A stretch of 64,000 nucleotides of DNA from Hahellaceae bacterium (GTDB lineage Bacteria; Pseudomonadota; Gammaproteobacteria; Pseudomonadales; Oleiphilaceae): contig JADGDV010000012.1 in NCBI GenBank assembly GCA_016744695.1, positions 28,611 through 92,610 on the forward strand, read 5' to 3'. Positions 37,426-46,989 of the stretch are shown in pieces. The notes beneath the pieces are model-generated. The model was not told where the DNA came from and searched no databases. It saw only the letters and a program-made list of their open reading frames with translations. Positions within the stretch are counted from its first letter, which is position 1; each line of letters opens with the position of its first letter. Made by a program: the position numbers and the translations under genes.

Positions 37426-38376
37426 TTAAAGCTCATTCTCCGCTATAAGCACGCCTACATTTTTAGACTCAGAGGCCTTTAACAATGCTTTTTTTGCGCT
37501 CTCAATAAGGTGGTCAACATGAAACCCTTCTTCAGGCACCTGTGTGGCCACAGCTGTTGAAGCAAACAGGTAGGTCTCTGCAGGAGCAAGGTGTTTAATC
37601 TCCGCATTAACGACCATTTTTAAGCGCTCTCCCATAAGCGCCGCTTCTTCCCACGCCATACCTGTTGATATAACAATAAAACGCTCTTCGTCATACTTGG
37701 CCACTAAATCAATACCGCGACGAAAGACCTGGCGCAGCGCTCCAGCAATAGCCGCCATCACTTTATTGCCTTGAACCAAGCCTACCTGCTCTTTAAATTG
37801 CTCAATATTTGAAATACCAATAAGAAACAATGAAAGCGGTCGCCGTTCCTTTTTCATGGCAACCCACTCACGCTCAGCCACTTCTTCAAAATAACTACGA
37901 TTGTAAAGTGAGGTTACGGTGTCATAGCTAGAAATCGATTGTTCGGTATCTGTTTTTTCAAATTTTATTTCAGAAGCCATTAATGCATCAATCGCGCTAA
38001 TACGGTCATTCACATTACGACAGGTACCTATAAAATAGCGCTTTTTTTCTCCCTGATATTCTACTGGCCCGCCACTAATTTCTATCCACTTCTGATTGCC
38101 ATCTTTGCAGACCGCGCTCAAAGTTACTTGCACCCGAGCACCGTCACCCAATGCCTGGCGAAAAGCTTTTGCAGCCGTTGGCCTAGTTTTATCCCCCAAT
38201 AAAAATCGAGTGCCTTTGTCCATTAACTCCGATTCACTAAACCCCGTCATCTGTCGGAAAGCGTTATTGGTATACATGATACGATTTTTAGGCGTTGATG
38301 CGTCAGTGATAACAATACCATCACGACACTCGGCTAAAGCTGTAAGTAAAAGCTGGGTATCCAAGTAAAAATCCAC
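37426..38376 (-). CDS. LOV-like PAS plus GGDEF protein, both modules degenerate
   Basis: About 316 residues. The N-terminal PAS (10-130) has the LOV-type lead (ITDAS, IMYTNNAFRQMTGFSESEL), but where LOV domains have NCRFLQG this has GTRFLLG, so the photo-adduct Cys is Thr (about residue 56). The Gln that contacts flavin in the final strand (GVQRDVT) is replaced (GTCRNVN). The C-terminal GGDEF domain (150-310) reads AKYDEERF where RYGGDEF is expected (about 227-233), and the metal Asp of the first strand is missing (GISNIEQFK). It is probably a non-catalytic signalling or nucleotide-binding protein. Start is uncertain: GTG at 38376 or TTG at 38379; no ATG is near. Confidence 0.82.
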   Translation of the reverse strand: MDFYLDTQLLLTALAECRDGIVITDASTPKNRIMYTNNAFRQMTGFSESELMDKGTRFLLGDKTRPTAAKAFRQALGDGARVQVTLSAVCKDGNQKWIEISGGPVEYQGEKKRYFIGTCRNVNDRISAIDALMASEIKFEKTDTEQSISSYDTVTSLYNRSYFEEVAEREWVAMKKERRPLSLFLIGISNIEQFKEQVGLVQGNKVMAAIAGALRQVFRRGIDLVAKYDEERFIVISTGMAWEEAALMGERLKMVVNAEIKHLAPAETYLFASTAVATQVPEEGFHVDHLIESAKKALLKASESKNVGVLIAENEL

Positions 38377-38379
38377 CAA

Positions 38380-38626
38380 TCAATTAAAAGGCGGCATTGT
38401 ATCGATTTTTTGTGACAATAGAATGGATGTACATCATTTCAGACAAATAGTATTCCAATAACAACGTCATTTAACCTGCGTTATTCAATTCCCCAATACA
38501 AAACCCATCATTTCATAACAAAAAAAACTAATTGTTAGCTTTTCCTTCTGACGATCTCTTCTAAACTCTACCTATAATTAACTTATTAAAACGGCTGTGC
38601 CCGTAGGTATATGTGTAGGAACCTAC
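38380..38626. other. 247-bp intergenic region
   Basis: A/T-rich divergent region between the degenerate GGDEF gene and an unknown gene. It should hold both promoters. No clear hairpin or operator was seen. Confidence 0.3.
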
Positions 38627-39280
38627 ATGAATTCAGAAGCAATAGTTAAAGTTATTGAACAAGCAAAACTGTCGGAAGCAAAAACCAGTGCCTTTCATCA
38701 CATGATGGAAGATAAGGTTTATAAGTTACATTTAATCATTGGCTTACATAATGAAGAGCAAGCCCAATGCCTGGTTAGATTCGCGACAGAATATATTGAG
38801 ATGGCACCCCGCATGATGGAGTGTGTTGCAGCCTGTGCAAAAGAGGCTAATGCTGATTTTCTCTTCGAACCACTTCTCGAAAAGGCTTACCGATTCTTCA
38901 TTAACCCTACCGTGATATTCAGCCATTATACGGGTTTAGATGGATTGTTAATGAAAGCTTACCTTTGCCACCGGCTATTTGAAGAGATGTATGAGAACAA
39001 TAAATCAATTAGAAATAGTCAGCTTTGTTCGGTTGAAGTAACACAAGCAAACCTATTAGCGCACCAGCTAATAGGGGAACCCTTTGCTAATGAGCTGGAC
39101 GATTCAGCACTGGTTGCGGTGAAAGAAATTGCAGGAACACCAGACTATTACAACTTAAACCTGAGCATTTTTGTTGAGCAAGCTCAACACCAAGCATGGA
39201 ACTGGATGCGAGAGTATTGGCAAAGCCTGCTTTCTCGCAACCATATTCAACTACATTTTTCTTATCGGAATATATTGTAA
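38627..39280 (+). CDS. Hypothetical cytoplasmic protein
   Basis: A 217-residue protein that looks wholly alpha-helical, without signal peptide or membrane span. Notable stretches are LHLIIGLHNEEQAQCLVRFATEYIEMAP, shortened here to its key idea of a conserved-looking HLIIGLHN region near 35, and GLDGLLMKAYLCHRLFEEMYE near 105. It carries a His/Met-rich N-terminal stretch (FHHMMEDK). I do not recognise a family. The ATG at 38627 follows AGGAACCTAC; an in-frame GTG at 38597 is less likely. It is convergent with yheV. Possibly an iron- or cofactor-binding helical protein, but that is only an impression. Confidence 0.6.
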   Translation: MNSEAIVKVIEQAKLSEAKTSAFHHMMEDKVYKLHLIIGLHNEEQAQCLVRFATEYIEMAPRMMECVAACAKEANADFLFEPLLEKAYRFFINPTVIFSHYTGLDGLLMKAYLCHRLFEEMYENNKSIRNSQLCSVEVTQANLLAHQLIGEPFANELDDSALVAVKEIAGTPDYYNLNLSIFVEQAQHQAWNWMREYWQSLLSRNHIQLHFSYRNIL

Positions 39281-39300
39281 ATATTATTTCTGCTTGAATG

Positions 39301-39546
39301 CTATTTCGAGTCATTCGGGGTAAAAAAGTTCAGTGCTACTACTTCTTCGTCCAACTCCATGGGTGTTAGTTGGTTAACCCGTGTTTCCAATGCATCGTCC
39401 TCAACCAGGTCTTCTTGCTTATCAATATAGTCGCAACTGACACACTCACGAAATGAACCTTCATCATTACTATAAATAATCAGGCGATCCATTTCTGCGC
39501 ATTTGGGGCATACCGCACCAGCAATAAAACGGCGATGTTGCTTCAT
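39301..39546 (-). CDS. yheV: YheV-type zinc-ribbon protein
   Basis: An 81-residue protein of the YheV/DUF2387 family. The opening RRFIAGAVCPKCAEMD and the second CxxC pair (CVSCDY near 37) form a rubredoxin-like metal site typical of the family. YheV is encoded next to prlC in many gammaproteobacteria; here it lies 19 bp after prlC on the same strand, so the two are probably co-transcribed. The acidic C-terminal half (EDLVEDDALETR) is unstructured in appearance. Function is unknown. Confidence 0.9.
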   Translation of the reverse strand: MKQHRRFIAGAVCPKCAEMDRLIIYSNDEGSFRECVSCDYIDKQEDLVEDDALETRVNQLTPMELDEEVVALNFFTPNDSK

Positions 39547-39565
39547 ATTATCTCAGACTCATTAA

Positions 39566-41611
39566 TTAATTACTTTCACTCATTATACCAGAGTGGCGTA
39601 ATAGAGGCTCTACACTCGGCTCTCGCCCTCGAAATTCAACAAACAATTCCATAGGCTCTCTTGATCCACCTTGTTCGAGAACAGCGTGTAAAAACGCTTC
39701 ACCTGTTGCTTTATCAAATACTCCTTGTTCTTCAAATTTAGAAAAAGCATCCGCCGCTAATACTTCAGCCCACTTGTAACTGTAGTAACCCGCGGCATAA
39801 CCGCCTGCAAAAATATGTGAAAATGCATGTGGGAAGCGAGTAAATTCAGGGGGCTTAATAACCGCGACCTTATCTCGAACATCCTGAAGTATCTGCAAAA
39901 CATCAACAGGATTACTATCGCTATATTCTTTATGGAAACGAAAATCGAATATTGAGAACTCCAACTGGCGCGTCATCTGTATGCCTGCTTGAAAGTTCTT
40001 AGCCGCTAACATTTTATTGAGCATATCTTCAGGCAGAGGTTCACCCATTTCATAGTGGCTCGATATTAATTGCAAAGCCTCTGGCTGCCAGCACCAATTT
40101 TCTAGGAACTGGCTAGGCAACTCAACCGCATCCCAAGCGACACCATTAATACCAGAAACTTCACACACATCCATTTGAGTTAGCATATGGTGCAAGCCAT
40201 GACCAAATTCATGAAATAACGTTGTCACTTCATCATGAGTCAATAACGCAGGCTTATCACCCACTGGCGGTGTAAAGTTACAGGTTAAGAAGGCAACAGG
40301 ATTAACCAATTCATTATTAGCATCACGGTGTCTTACTCGACAATCAGCCATCCAAGCGCCGCCTCGCTTGTTTGAACGGGCATAGAGGTCTAAATAAAAC
40401 GAGGCGATATGCTGACCATTGCGCTTAATATTGTAAAAGGTAACGTCTGAATTCCATACCGATGGTTCTGTACTCAGTTCGATATCAATATTGAACAAGC
40501 GGTGAACACAGTCAAACATGCCTTTGATTACATGATTAGCAGGGAAGTAAGGACGCAATTCTTCCTGTGATATAGCATAACGATGCTGCCTGAGCTTTTC
40601 GCCAAAATAACCTATATCCCATGACTGTAATTCATCGTTATGATCAGAAGCACGAGCAAATGCTTTTAGCTCTTTAAATTCATTTTCTGCAAAGGGCTTG
40701 GTTTTATCGGCCAATTCATTTAAAAATCCAAGCACTTCATCGGTGCTGGAAGCCATTTTTTTAGCGAGTGAGCGTTCTGCATAATTATTGAAGCCAAGAA
40801 TCCTGGCTTGCTCGTAGCGCAAGGCCATTATTTCTTTAATAAGCGGGCCGTTATCCCATTTGCCTGCATTAGGCCCTTGGTCAGATGCACGAGTCAAAAA
40901 TGCTTCATACACTTCACGACGCAACGCTCGGTTATCACAGTAGGTCATTAACGGAAAATAACTTGGGAAGTCCAAAGTGATAACAAACCCTTCAAGTTCT
41001 CTTTGTGCTGCGGCTTGCTTTGCGCCTTCAAGTGCAGTCTCTGGTAAACCAGACAGCTCGTCTTCATTTAATACTTGTTTATACCAGCCTTGCGTAGCAT
41101 CGAGCACATTTTCAGAAAAATTACTGGTTAGCTCTGAAAGACGTTTTGATATCTCGGTAAAACGAAGCTTTTTAGCATCATCTAAATCAACACCCGAAAG
41201 ATGGAACGATTTCAGTATATTCTCTATGGCTTTCTTACTTTGCTGATCAAGTTCTGAAAATTCATGGCTATCTGCCAGCACTTTATACGCGTCGCATAAG
41301 GCCTTGTTCTGGCCTACTTCAGTTGAGTAAGCCGTTATTTTTGCTAAGCCATTATTATAAGCCTCACGCAGCGCATCATCATTGGCGACTGCATTTAAAT
41401 GACTCACCGCTGACCAAGCATTATTTAAGCGGTTATCCAGCTCCTCCATTGGACGGGCTAGCGTTTCCCAACTCACGTCTTTAAGTTGGGTTAGTAGCTC
41501 AATTTTATTACGATTGTCCTGGAGTATCTGGTCAATTGCAGGGACGACATGTTCTGTTTTAATTAGGTCAAAATGAGGGAGTGCTGAAACTTGCAATAAA
41601 GGGTTTGTCAT
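39566..41611 (-). CDS. prlC: Oligopeptidase A
   Basis: A 681-residue M3-family zinc metallopeptidase. The HEFGHGLHHML motif near residue 467 has the two zinc His and the catalytic Glu, and the third ligand Glu lies in the following helix (WDAVELPSQFLENW). Length agrees with E. coli PrlC (680). It degrades short peptides, including cleaved signal peptides, in the cytoplasm. It heads the prlC-yheV unit and is divergent from the gamma-carbonic-anhydrase gene, a neighbourhood seen in related bacteria. Confidence 0.97.
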   Translation of the reverse strand: MTNPLLQVSALPHFDLIKTEHVVPAIDQILQDNRNKIELLTQLKDVSWETLARPMEELDNRLNNAWSAVSHLNAVANDDALREAYNNGLAKITAYSTEVGQNKALCDAYKVLADSHEFSELDQQSKKAIENILKSFHLSGVDLDDAKKLRFTEISKRLSELTSNFSENVLDATQGWYKQVLNEDELSGLPETALEGAKQAAAQRELEGFVITLDFPSYFPLMTYCDNRALRREVYEAFLTRASDQGPNAGKWDNGPLIKEIMALRYEQARILGFNNYAERSLAKKMASSTDEVLGFLNELADKTKPFAENEFKELKAFARASDHNDELQSWDIGYFGEKLRQHRYAISQEELRPYFPANHVIKGMFDCVHRLFNIDIELSTEPSVWNSDVTFYNIKRNGQHIASFYLDLYARSNKRGGAWMADCRVRHRDANNELVNPVAFLTCNFTPPVGDKPALLTHDEVTTLFHEFGHGLHHMLTQMDVCEVSGINGVAWDAVELPSQFLENWCWQPEALQLISSHYEMGEPLPEDMLNKMLAAKNFQAGIQMTRQLEFSIFDFRFHKEYSDSNPVDVLQILQDVRDKVAVIKPPEFTRFPHAFSHIFAGGYAAGYYSYKWAEVLAADAFSKFEEQGVFDKATGEAFLHAVLEQGGSREPMELFVEFRGREPSVEPLLRHSGIMSESN

Positions 41612-41770
41612 TCTAATTATGTTCCTGCCGAATTTTTCTTGGTTTATCCTCCAATAATGGGCACTTATTACGATAAAACAAGCGATAACTTCCCATTATC
41701 AGATTTATATCGGGTAAATTCATTGTTATGCTTTAACTATAACTAACCAGAATTAGAGAGTTTTAATATT

Positions 41771-42313
41771 ATGGCTGCGATACGACCTTATCAAGATACC
41801 GCTCCGCAACTCGGTAAACGTGTATTTGTGGACCCAAGCTCAGTGGTACTGGGAGATGTTGTATTGGGTGATGACTGCTCAGTATGGCCCTTGACCACTA
41901 TACGAGGCGACATGCACCGTATTCGTATTGGTGCTCGCTGCAGTATTCAAGATGGCTCCGTACTTCATATAACCCATGCTGGCCCATATAACCCTGATGG
42001 TTTCCCATTAATTATTGGAGATGATGTAACCATCGGACATAAGGCCTTACTTCATGGCTGTACGATTCAAGATCGTATTTTAATTGGGATGGGGGCGATT
42101 GTAATGGATGGTGCGGTTATTGAATCAGAGGTGATTTTGGGCGCGGGTAGTATTGTTCCTCCTGGGAAGATACTTAAGAGCGGTTATCTTTACCGGGGTA
42201 GCCCTGCTAAAGAGGCTCGACCACTAACAGAGCAGGAAATTAGTTTCTTTACTTATACGGCCGCTAATTATGTTCGGCTTAAAGATAAGCATATTGCTGA
42301 AGGGTATGAGTAA
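41771..42313 (+). CDS. Gamma-carbonic anhydrase family protein (YrdA-like)
   Basis: A 180-residue left-handed beta-helix protein. Hexapeptide repeats run through most of the chain (SSVVLGDVVLGDDCSVWP, IIGDDVTIGHKALLHGCTI). The three zinc histidines of the family are visible in HITHAG (near 73) and GHKALLHG (near 94 and 99). Family members YrdA/CaiE-like range from weak carbonic anhydrase to no known activity, so catalysis is not assured. The gene is followed by the long palindrome at 42322-42377, which probably marks its transcript end. Confidence 0.92.
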   Translation: MAAIRPYQDTAPQLGKRVFVDPSSVVLGDVVLGDDCSVWPLTTIRGDMHRIRIGARCSIQDGSVLHITHAGPYNPDGFPLIIGDDVTIGHKALLHGCTIQDRILIGMGAIVMDGAVIESEVILGAGSIVPPGKILKSGYLYRGSPAKEARPLTEQEISFFTYTAANYVRLKDKHIAEGYE

Positions 42314-42321
42314 GTATTTCA

Positions 42322-42377
42322 CGTAGGGTGTGCTGTGCGCACCGAAAATTAAAACGGTGCGCACAGCACACCCTACG
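42322..42377. repeat. Long palindromic repeat, GTAGGGTGTG family, copy 3
   Basis: Two perfect 23-bp arms enclose a 10-nt A/T loop (42345-42354). It lies 8 nt after the carbonic anhydrase stop and 13 nt before the end of a convergent gene, the same setting as the copy at 28036-28093. Arms begin CGTAGGGTGTGCTGTGCGCA. Confidence 0.87.
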
Positions 42378-42390
42378 AATGTATCAACAA

Positions 42391-42693
42391 CTAAGCTGTT
42401 GTTTCTGCACCGGCTTGCTTTAGCGCGTCGGCATAAGTTACTGATGCTTCATGCTGAGAGACATAGTCTAAAATAGTTTTCCCATCATTATCTTTAGCAT
42501 TAATATCGCGATCATCCGCGATAAAAAACTCAATAAAACGAGCAAACTCTACAGCAAGCATGGCTTGGTAAGCTTTGATCAAGGCATGAAAATCAGGGTT
42601 AATCTCTTCTAATCTATCCAGTGACAAATATGATTTAACGCGCTCGTCACTCCAATCTTCGTTACGGGTTGCAGGCTGACTTGGGCCACTCAT
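42391..42693 (-). CDS. PA4642-family protein
   Basis: A 100-residue soluble protein that resembles the conserved Pseudomonas protein PA4642 as I recall it (SGPSQPATRNEDWSDERVKSYL at the start, cut here to its first words NEDWSDERVKSYL). The C-terminal half looks like one ankyrin-type helix pair (INAKDNDGKTILDYV). The start follows GAGGAATATTT. Function is unknown. It lies 62 bp after the stator gene pair on the same strand. Confidence 0.78.
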   Translation of the reverse strand: MSGPSQPATRNEDWSDERVKSYLSLDRLEEINPDFHALIKAYQAMLAVEFARFIEFFIADDRDINAKDNDGKTILDYVSQHEASVTYADALKQAGAETTA

Positions 42694-42755
42694 AAATATT
42701 CCTCATAAAGGCAATTCGTTTTAGTTGAATGGCGCGCAGTATAACAAGGTAATAC

Positions 42756-43583
42756 TTAGAAGTGGAAATCACCGTCTTCACAAATAGGGTTATATATTTT
42801 AATTTCTACTCGACGGTTTTTAGCTCTGTTTTCAGGGGTGTTATTACTTACCAGAGGATTTGTTTCAGCATGACCAGCAGCCATCACCCTATCTGTAGAA
42901 ATTTTTTGTTCCAAAACAAGCTGATGCACCACACTAACCGCTCTTGCAGCCGATAAATCCCAGTTTGAGCGAAACCGACCACTAGTAATAGGCTGATCAT
43001 CTGTGTAACCAGACACGATGATATCACCCTCACAATGAGCCAAGGCAGTCACAATTTTGTCGATAATGGGTAACATATCTCCTTTAAGCTTTTCACTTCC
43101 GGAGGTAAACGTGGCTTCTTCAGAAAAGCGCACAATTACTTTTTCAGTATCAAAGCTAACATCCAGGGCGTTGGCAATAATTTCTTGCTCAAGTTTCTGG
43201 ACCAGCTCCTCAGCCAAGGCTTCTAAGCCCGCATTAATTTTAACCTTAGCAGGCTGACCAATTTCAACATCATCAATAATACTCGGTTTTTCTGGAGGAA
43301 CCACAACCGGCTCGGCAATGGTTTCCTTCTCTGTCGTAGGCGGAGGTATGGTATCACTGTCGATTAGACTTAACTGACCGCCGGCTTTATCACCTTGTAT
43401 CCATGCAACACCAAACGATACAGCCATGGTTTCGGCAATAGCCTTATACTTCTCGCTATCCATTTCAGAGAATGAAAGTAATAATATGAAGAAGGTCAGT
43501 AGCAGCGTCATTAAGTCAGCAAACGTGACGATCCAGCCTGTGCCGCCTGATTTTTTGCTTTTTCTGGGTATGGTAGTCGCCAT
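42756..43583 (-). CDS. MotB/PomB-type flagellar stator protein
   Basis: A 275-residue stator B subunit. One membrane helix (about 16-38) carries the ion-binding Asp23 in FADLMTLLLTFFILL; a plug and linker follow, then a C-terminal OmpA-like peptidoglycan-binding domain (about 150-265; SGYTDDQPI, NWDLSAARAVSVV, NRRVEIKI). The TADLMTLLLTFFVLLLSFS-like region resembles PomB, the sodium-driven type, but ion choice cannot be settled by eye. It follows its A subunit by 19 bp. No other flagellar genes are near, so this is a stand-alone stator pair as in Vibrio and Pseudomonas. Confidence 0.9.
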   Translation of the reverse strand: MATTIPRKSKKSGGTGWIVTFADLMTLLLTFFILLLSFSEMDSEKYKAIAETMAVSFGVAWIQGDKAGGQLSLIDSDTIPPPTTEKETIAEPVVVPPEKPSIIDDVEIGQPAKVKINAGLEALAEELVQKLEQEIIANALDVSFDTEKVIVRFSEEATFTSGSEKLKGDMLPIIDKIVTALAHCEGDIIVSGYTDDQPITSGRFRSNWDLSAARAVSVVHQLVLEQKISTDRVMAAGHAETNPLVSNNTPENRAKNRRVEIKIYNPICEDGDFHF

Positions 43584-43602
43584 TCTTGGTCTGCCCCTCT
43601 AA

Positions 43603-44370
43603 CTAATCTCGTTTTACAACGAGATCACGTTCGGATGGGTGAACAAAAGCTGACAATACTTCAGATAACACTCTGGGGTTTTGCCCCTTCAATATGCTCT
43701 GAATGCTGGTAATAATTAGTGACATGTTACGGTGTTCATCCATTGCCTTAAGCTCTAATTTATCAGCTAAAGGCAGCGCCACCATTTGAGCAATAAATGC
43801 ACCATAAAAGGTGGTAAGCAGTGCCACAGCCATCGCTGGACCAATCGTACTCGGGTCTTCCATATTATTAAGCATCTGCACCAAACCAATTAACGTACCC
43901 AGCATACCTAAGCCCGGCGCAGTTTCTGCGATGCCACGAAATACCTTTTCTGCCACTTCATAACGGTCAATAGACTGCTCAACTTCCTGAATGAGCACTT
44001 CTTCAACAAACTCGGGGGGGTGTCCATCAACACAGAGATTGATGCTTTTCTTTAAAAATTCATTATCAACTTCAAAACTTTCAAGACCTAAAATGCCATC
44101 TTTACGTACCACTGCTGCGAGTTCACGCACTTGTTGTATCAATGCCAAAGGGTCTTCTGTTCGCTCCAGAAACGTTGTTTTAAATGCCAAACCAAAGGAT
44201 TTTATGACTGAATAAATTCTAAATTTAATCAGTGTTGCTCCCATGGTTCCGCCAATCACAATGCCCAGGCCAGGTAAGTTAACAAAATCCCAGAGTGAAG
44301 AACCCGAAGTGATAGCAAGAAGTACAATACCTGAGCCCGAAAGAAGCCCTATAAGCGTGGCTATATCCAT
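43603..44370 (-). CDS. MotA/PomA-type flagellar stator protein
   Basis: A 255-residue stator A subunit with four predicted helices (about 3-20, 31-50, 150-172, 182-204) and the large cytoplasmic loop between helices 2 and 3 that contacts FliG. Signature phrases are LPGLGIVIGGTMGATLI and PGLGMLGTLIGLVQML followed by GPAMAVALLTTFYGAF. The close resemblance to PomA/MotP (short, no MotA-type tail) suggests a sodium-type stator. It precedes the B subunit on the same strand. Confidence 0.9.
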   Translation of the reverse strand: MDIATLIGLLSGSGIVLLAITSGSSLWDFVNLPGLGIVIGGTMGATLIKFRIYSVIKSFGLAFKTTFLERTEDPLALIQQVRELAAVVRKDGILGLESFEVDNEFLKKSINLCVDGHPPEFVEEVLIQEVEQSIDRYEVAEKVFRGIAETAPGLGMLGTLIGLVQMLNNMEDPSTIGPAMAVALLTTFYGAFIAQMVALPLADKLELKAMDEHRNMSLIITSIQSILKGQNPRVLSEVLSAFVHPSERDLVVKRD

Positions 44371-44442
44371 AATAAATACAAATTATTTTTATTTAAAAAA
44401 TGATTAGAAGGTCTATTCAGCATAGGCTAAAAATAAGAGATA

Positions 44443-44466
44443 GGCCGTTACTTTTTAGTATCGGCC
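44443..44466 (-). terminator. Terminator downstream of aroE
   Basis: GGCCGTTACT and AGTATCGGCC form a 10-bp stem (one T-T mismatch) with a TTTT loop, 34 bp after the aroE stop. On the minus strand it is followed by a T-rich stretch (TATCTCTTATTTTT). It separates the housekeeping operon from the stator genes. Confidence 0.55.
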
Positions 44467-44500
44467 AATTTCAGGGGTTCTTGAGAAGGTTCGAAAGGTA

Positions 44501-45316
44501 TTAATCAAAGGTTCGCATGGCATTAAGCACCGGAGCAGTATTAACTCGTACATCACGCCATATAAAAAACGACTCAGCCGCTTGCTCCACTAACATACCT
44601 AGGCCATCAAGCCGCATAGCTGCACCTTGTTTTTCAGCCCAACCATTAAATATAGTGGTTTCTGGTGAGTACATCATGTCGTAAGCTACAGTAGAGCCTG
44701 TAACAATAAGCTCCGGCAGCGGAGGAAGGTCTCCCTGCAAGCTCGCCGAAGTACCATTAATAATAATATCAAAAGATTCGTTAAGGTCAGTAAAGCCGCA
44801 TGCTTTAAGCACCCCATGACCGGTAAACAGCTCTGCTAACTGCTCTGCTTTAGAAACAGTACGATTAGCAATGGTTATAGATTCAGGCTGTTCTTCCAGT
44901 AGTGGGAGTAGCACGCCACGCACGGCCCCCCCAGCTCCCAAAATCAAAATACGCTTACCTTTCAATTCAACCTTATGGTTAAGGGTTAAATCTCTTACTA
45001 AGCCTACTCCATCGGTGTTTTCACCGACTATTTCACCCTTATCATTTAGGTAAAGCGTATTAACAGCCCCTGCCAGCCGGGCGCGCTCACTCAATTCAAC
45101 ACTTAGCTTCCAAGCCTGCTCTTTAAAAGGGACTGTAATATTCAAACCTTTACCGCCATTTTTAAAAAAAGACTGCACGGTTTCGTTAAAACCATCCAGT
45201 GGAGCCTGTATTGCGCTATATTCAAGTGCTTCATTCGTTTGCACCGCAAATTCACCATGAATCTTTGGAGATTTACTATGATGAATAGGGTTCCCAACTA
45301 CGGCATACAAATCCAT
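44501..45316 (-). CDS. aroE: Shikimate dehydrogenase
   Basis: A 271-residue enzyme that reduces 3-dehydroshikimate with NADPH in aromatic amino-acid synthesis. The substrate lead [10 protein letters not shown] (8-17), catalytic Lys in VPFKEQAW (near 66), GAGGAVRGV (near 128) for NADP and NRTVSKAE (near 152) are all present. The ATG at 45316 was chosen; a TTG one codon upstream is unlikely. It starts 4 nt after the hemF stop, whose last codons supply the ribosome site GAGGAA. The hemF-aroE order is conserved in pseudomonads. Confidence 0.97.
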   Translation of the reverse strand: MDLYAVVGNPIHHSKSPKIHGEFAVQTNEALEYSAIQAPLDGFNETVQSFFKNGGKGLNITVPFKEQAWKLSVELSERARLAGAVNTLYLNDKGEIVGENTDGVGLVRDLTLNHKVELKGKRILILGAGGAVRGVLLPLLEEQPESITIANRTVSKAEQLAELFTGHGVLKACGFTDLNESFDIIINGTSASLQGDLPPLPELIVTGSTVAYDMMYSPETTIFNGWAEKQGAAMRLDGLGMLVEQAAESFFIWRDVRVNTAPVLNAMRTFD

Positions 45317-45320
45317 CAAT

Positions 45321-46307
<987 letters not shown>

Positions 46308-46344
46308 CTAGTTTCTAATTAGGCTTTAGTTTTAAATTCGAATG

Positions 46345-46902
46345 TTAGGATCTAATTATTGCACCCGTATCAAGGTCTATAATCCGGGAAGGCTGCTTCT
46401 CCAAGCCCAAAGAACCCGGAACGATATAATCTAGGTGCTGACCAAAATATTGCCTTATACGAAGGCTGTTCATAGCAGGAGGTGATCCTGCAGGGTTTGC
46501 AGATGTTGAAACAATAGGTCGGCCTAGCTCATCAGATAGCCTTTCAATAAGTGAATGCTTACTTACTCTGACGGCCACTTTATCATGGGCTCCCTTAATC
46601 CAAACAGGTATCGTGTGTCGTGAATCAGGCACTAACCAGGTATTGGAATCCGGCCAACTTTGTAACAAAGTTTCATACTGTTCAGCGTTAAGCGTACTTA
46701 ATAAGAAATCTAATTGACGGATATCTCCACAGGCCAAAATAAGGCCTTTATCCACCACTCTTGATTTTAAAGAAAGCAGGCGTTCAACGGCTATTGGATT
46801 CCATGGATCACACCCTAAACCCCATACAGCCTCAGTAGGATATGCAATAACACCCCCTGCTCTCAGCATTTGCACTGCTCGTTTAATGTGCCAACTGTTC
46901 AT
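46345..46902 (-). CDS. tsaC: Threonylcarbamoyl-AMP synthase
   Basis: A 185-residue YrdC-fold protein of the short TsaC type. It makes threonylcarbamoyl-AMP for the t6A37 modification of ANN-decoding tRNAs. Motifs visible are GVIAYPTEAVWGLGCDP (near 16), the KSRVVDKGLIL region (near 46; family KxRxxxKPL) and STSANPAGSPP (near 133). Length matches E. coli TsaC (190). It lies between dprA and hemF, the conserved order. Confidence 0.96.
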   Translation of the reverse strand: MNSWHIKRAVQMLRAGGVIAYPTEAVWGLGCDPWNPIAVERLLSLKSRVVDKGLILACGDIRQLDFLLSTLNAEQYETLLQSWPDSNTWLVPDSRHTIPVWIKGAHDKVAVRVSKHSLIERLSDELGRPIVSTSANPAGSPPAMNSLRIRQYFGQHLDYIVPGSLGLEKQPSRIIDLDTGAIIRS

Positions 46903-46989
46903 GTATCAACCAAATATATTATTACTCTTAGTTGGCACATTAACGCAGTGACGAGGCAGGATCAAGCATCTAAATCAAGCTTAACGACA

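Noticed and set aside
46903..46989. Searched for a tRNA between tsaC and dprA, where small genes sometimes lie
   Set aside because: No cloverleaf or TTCRA-type T-loop sequence is visible here or in the other intergenic gaps.
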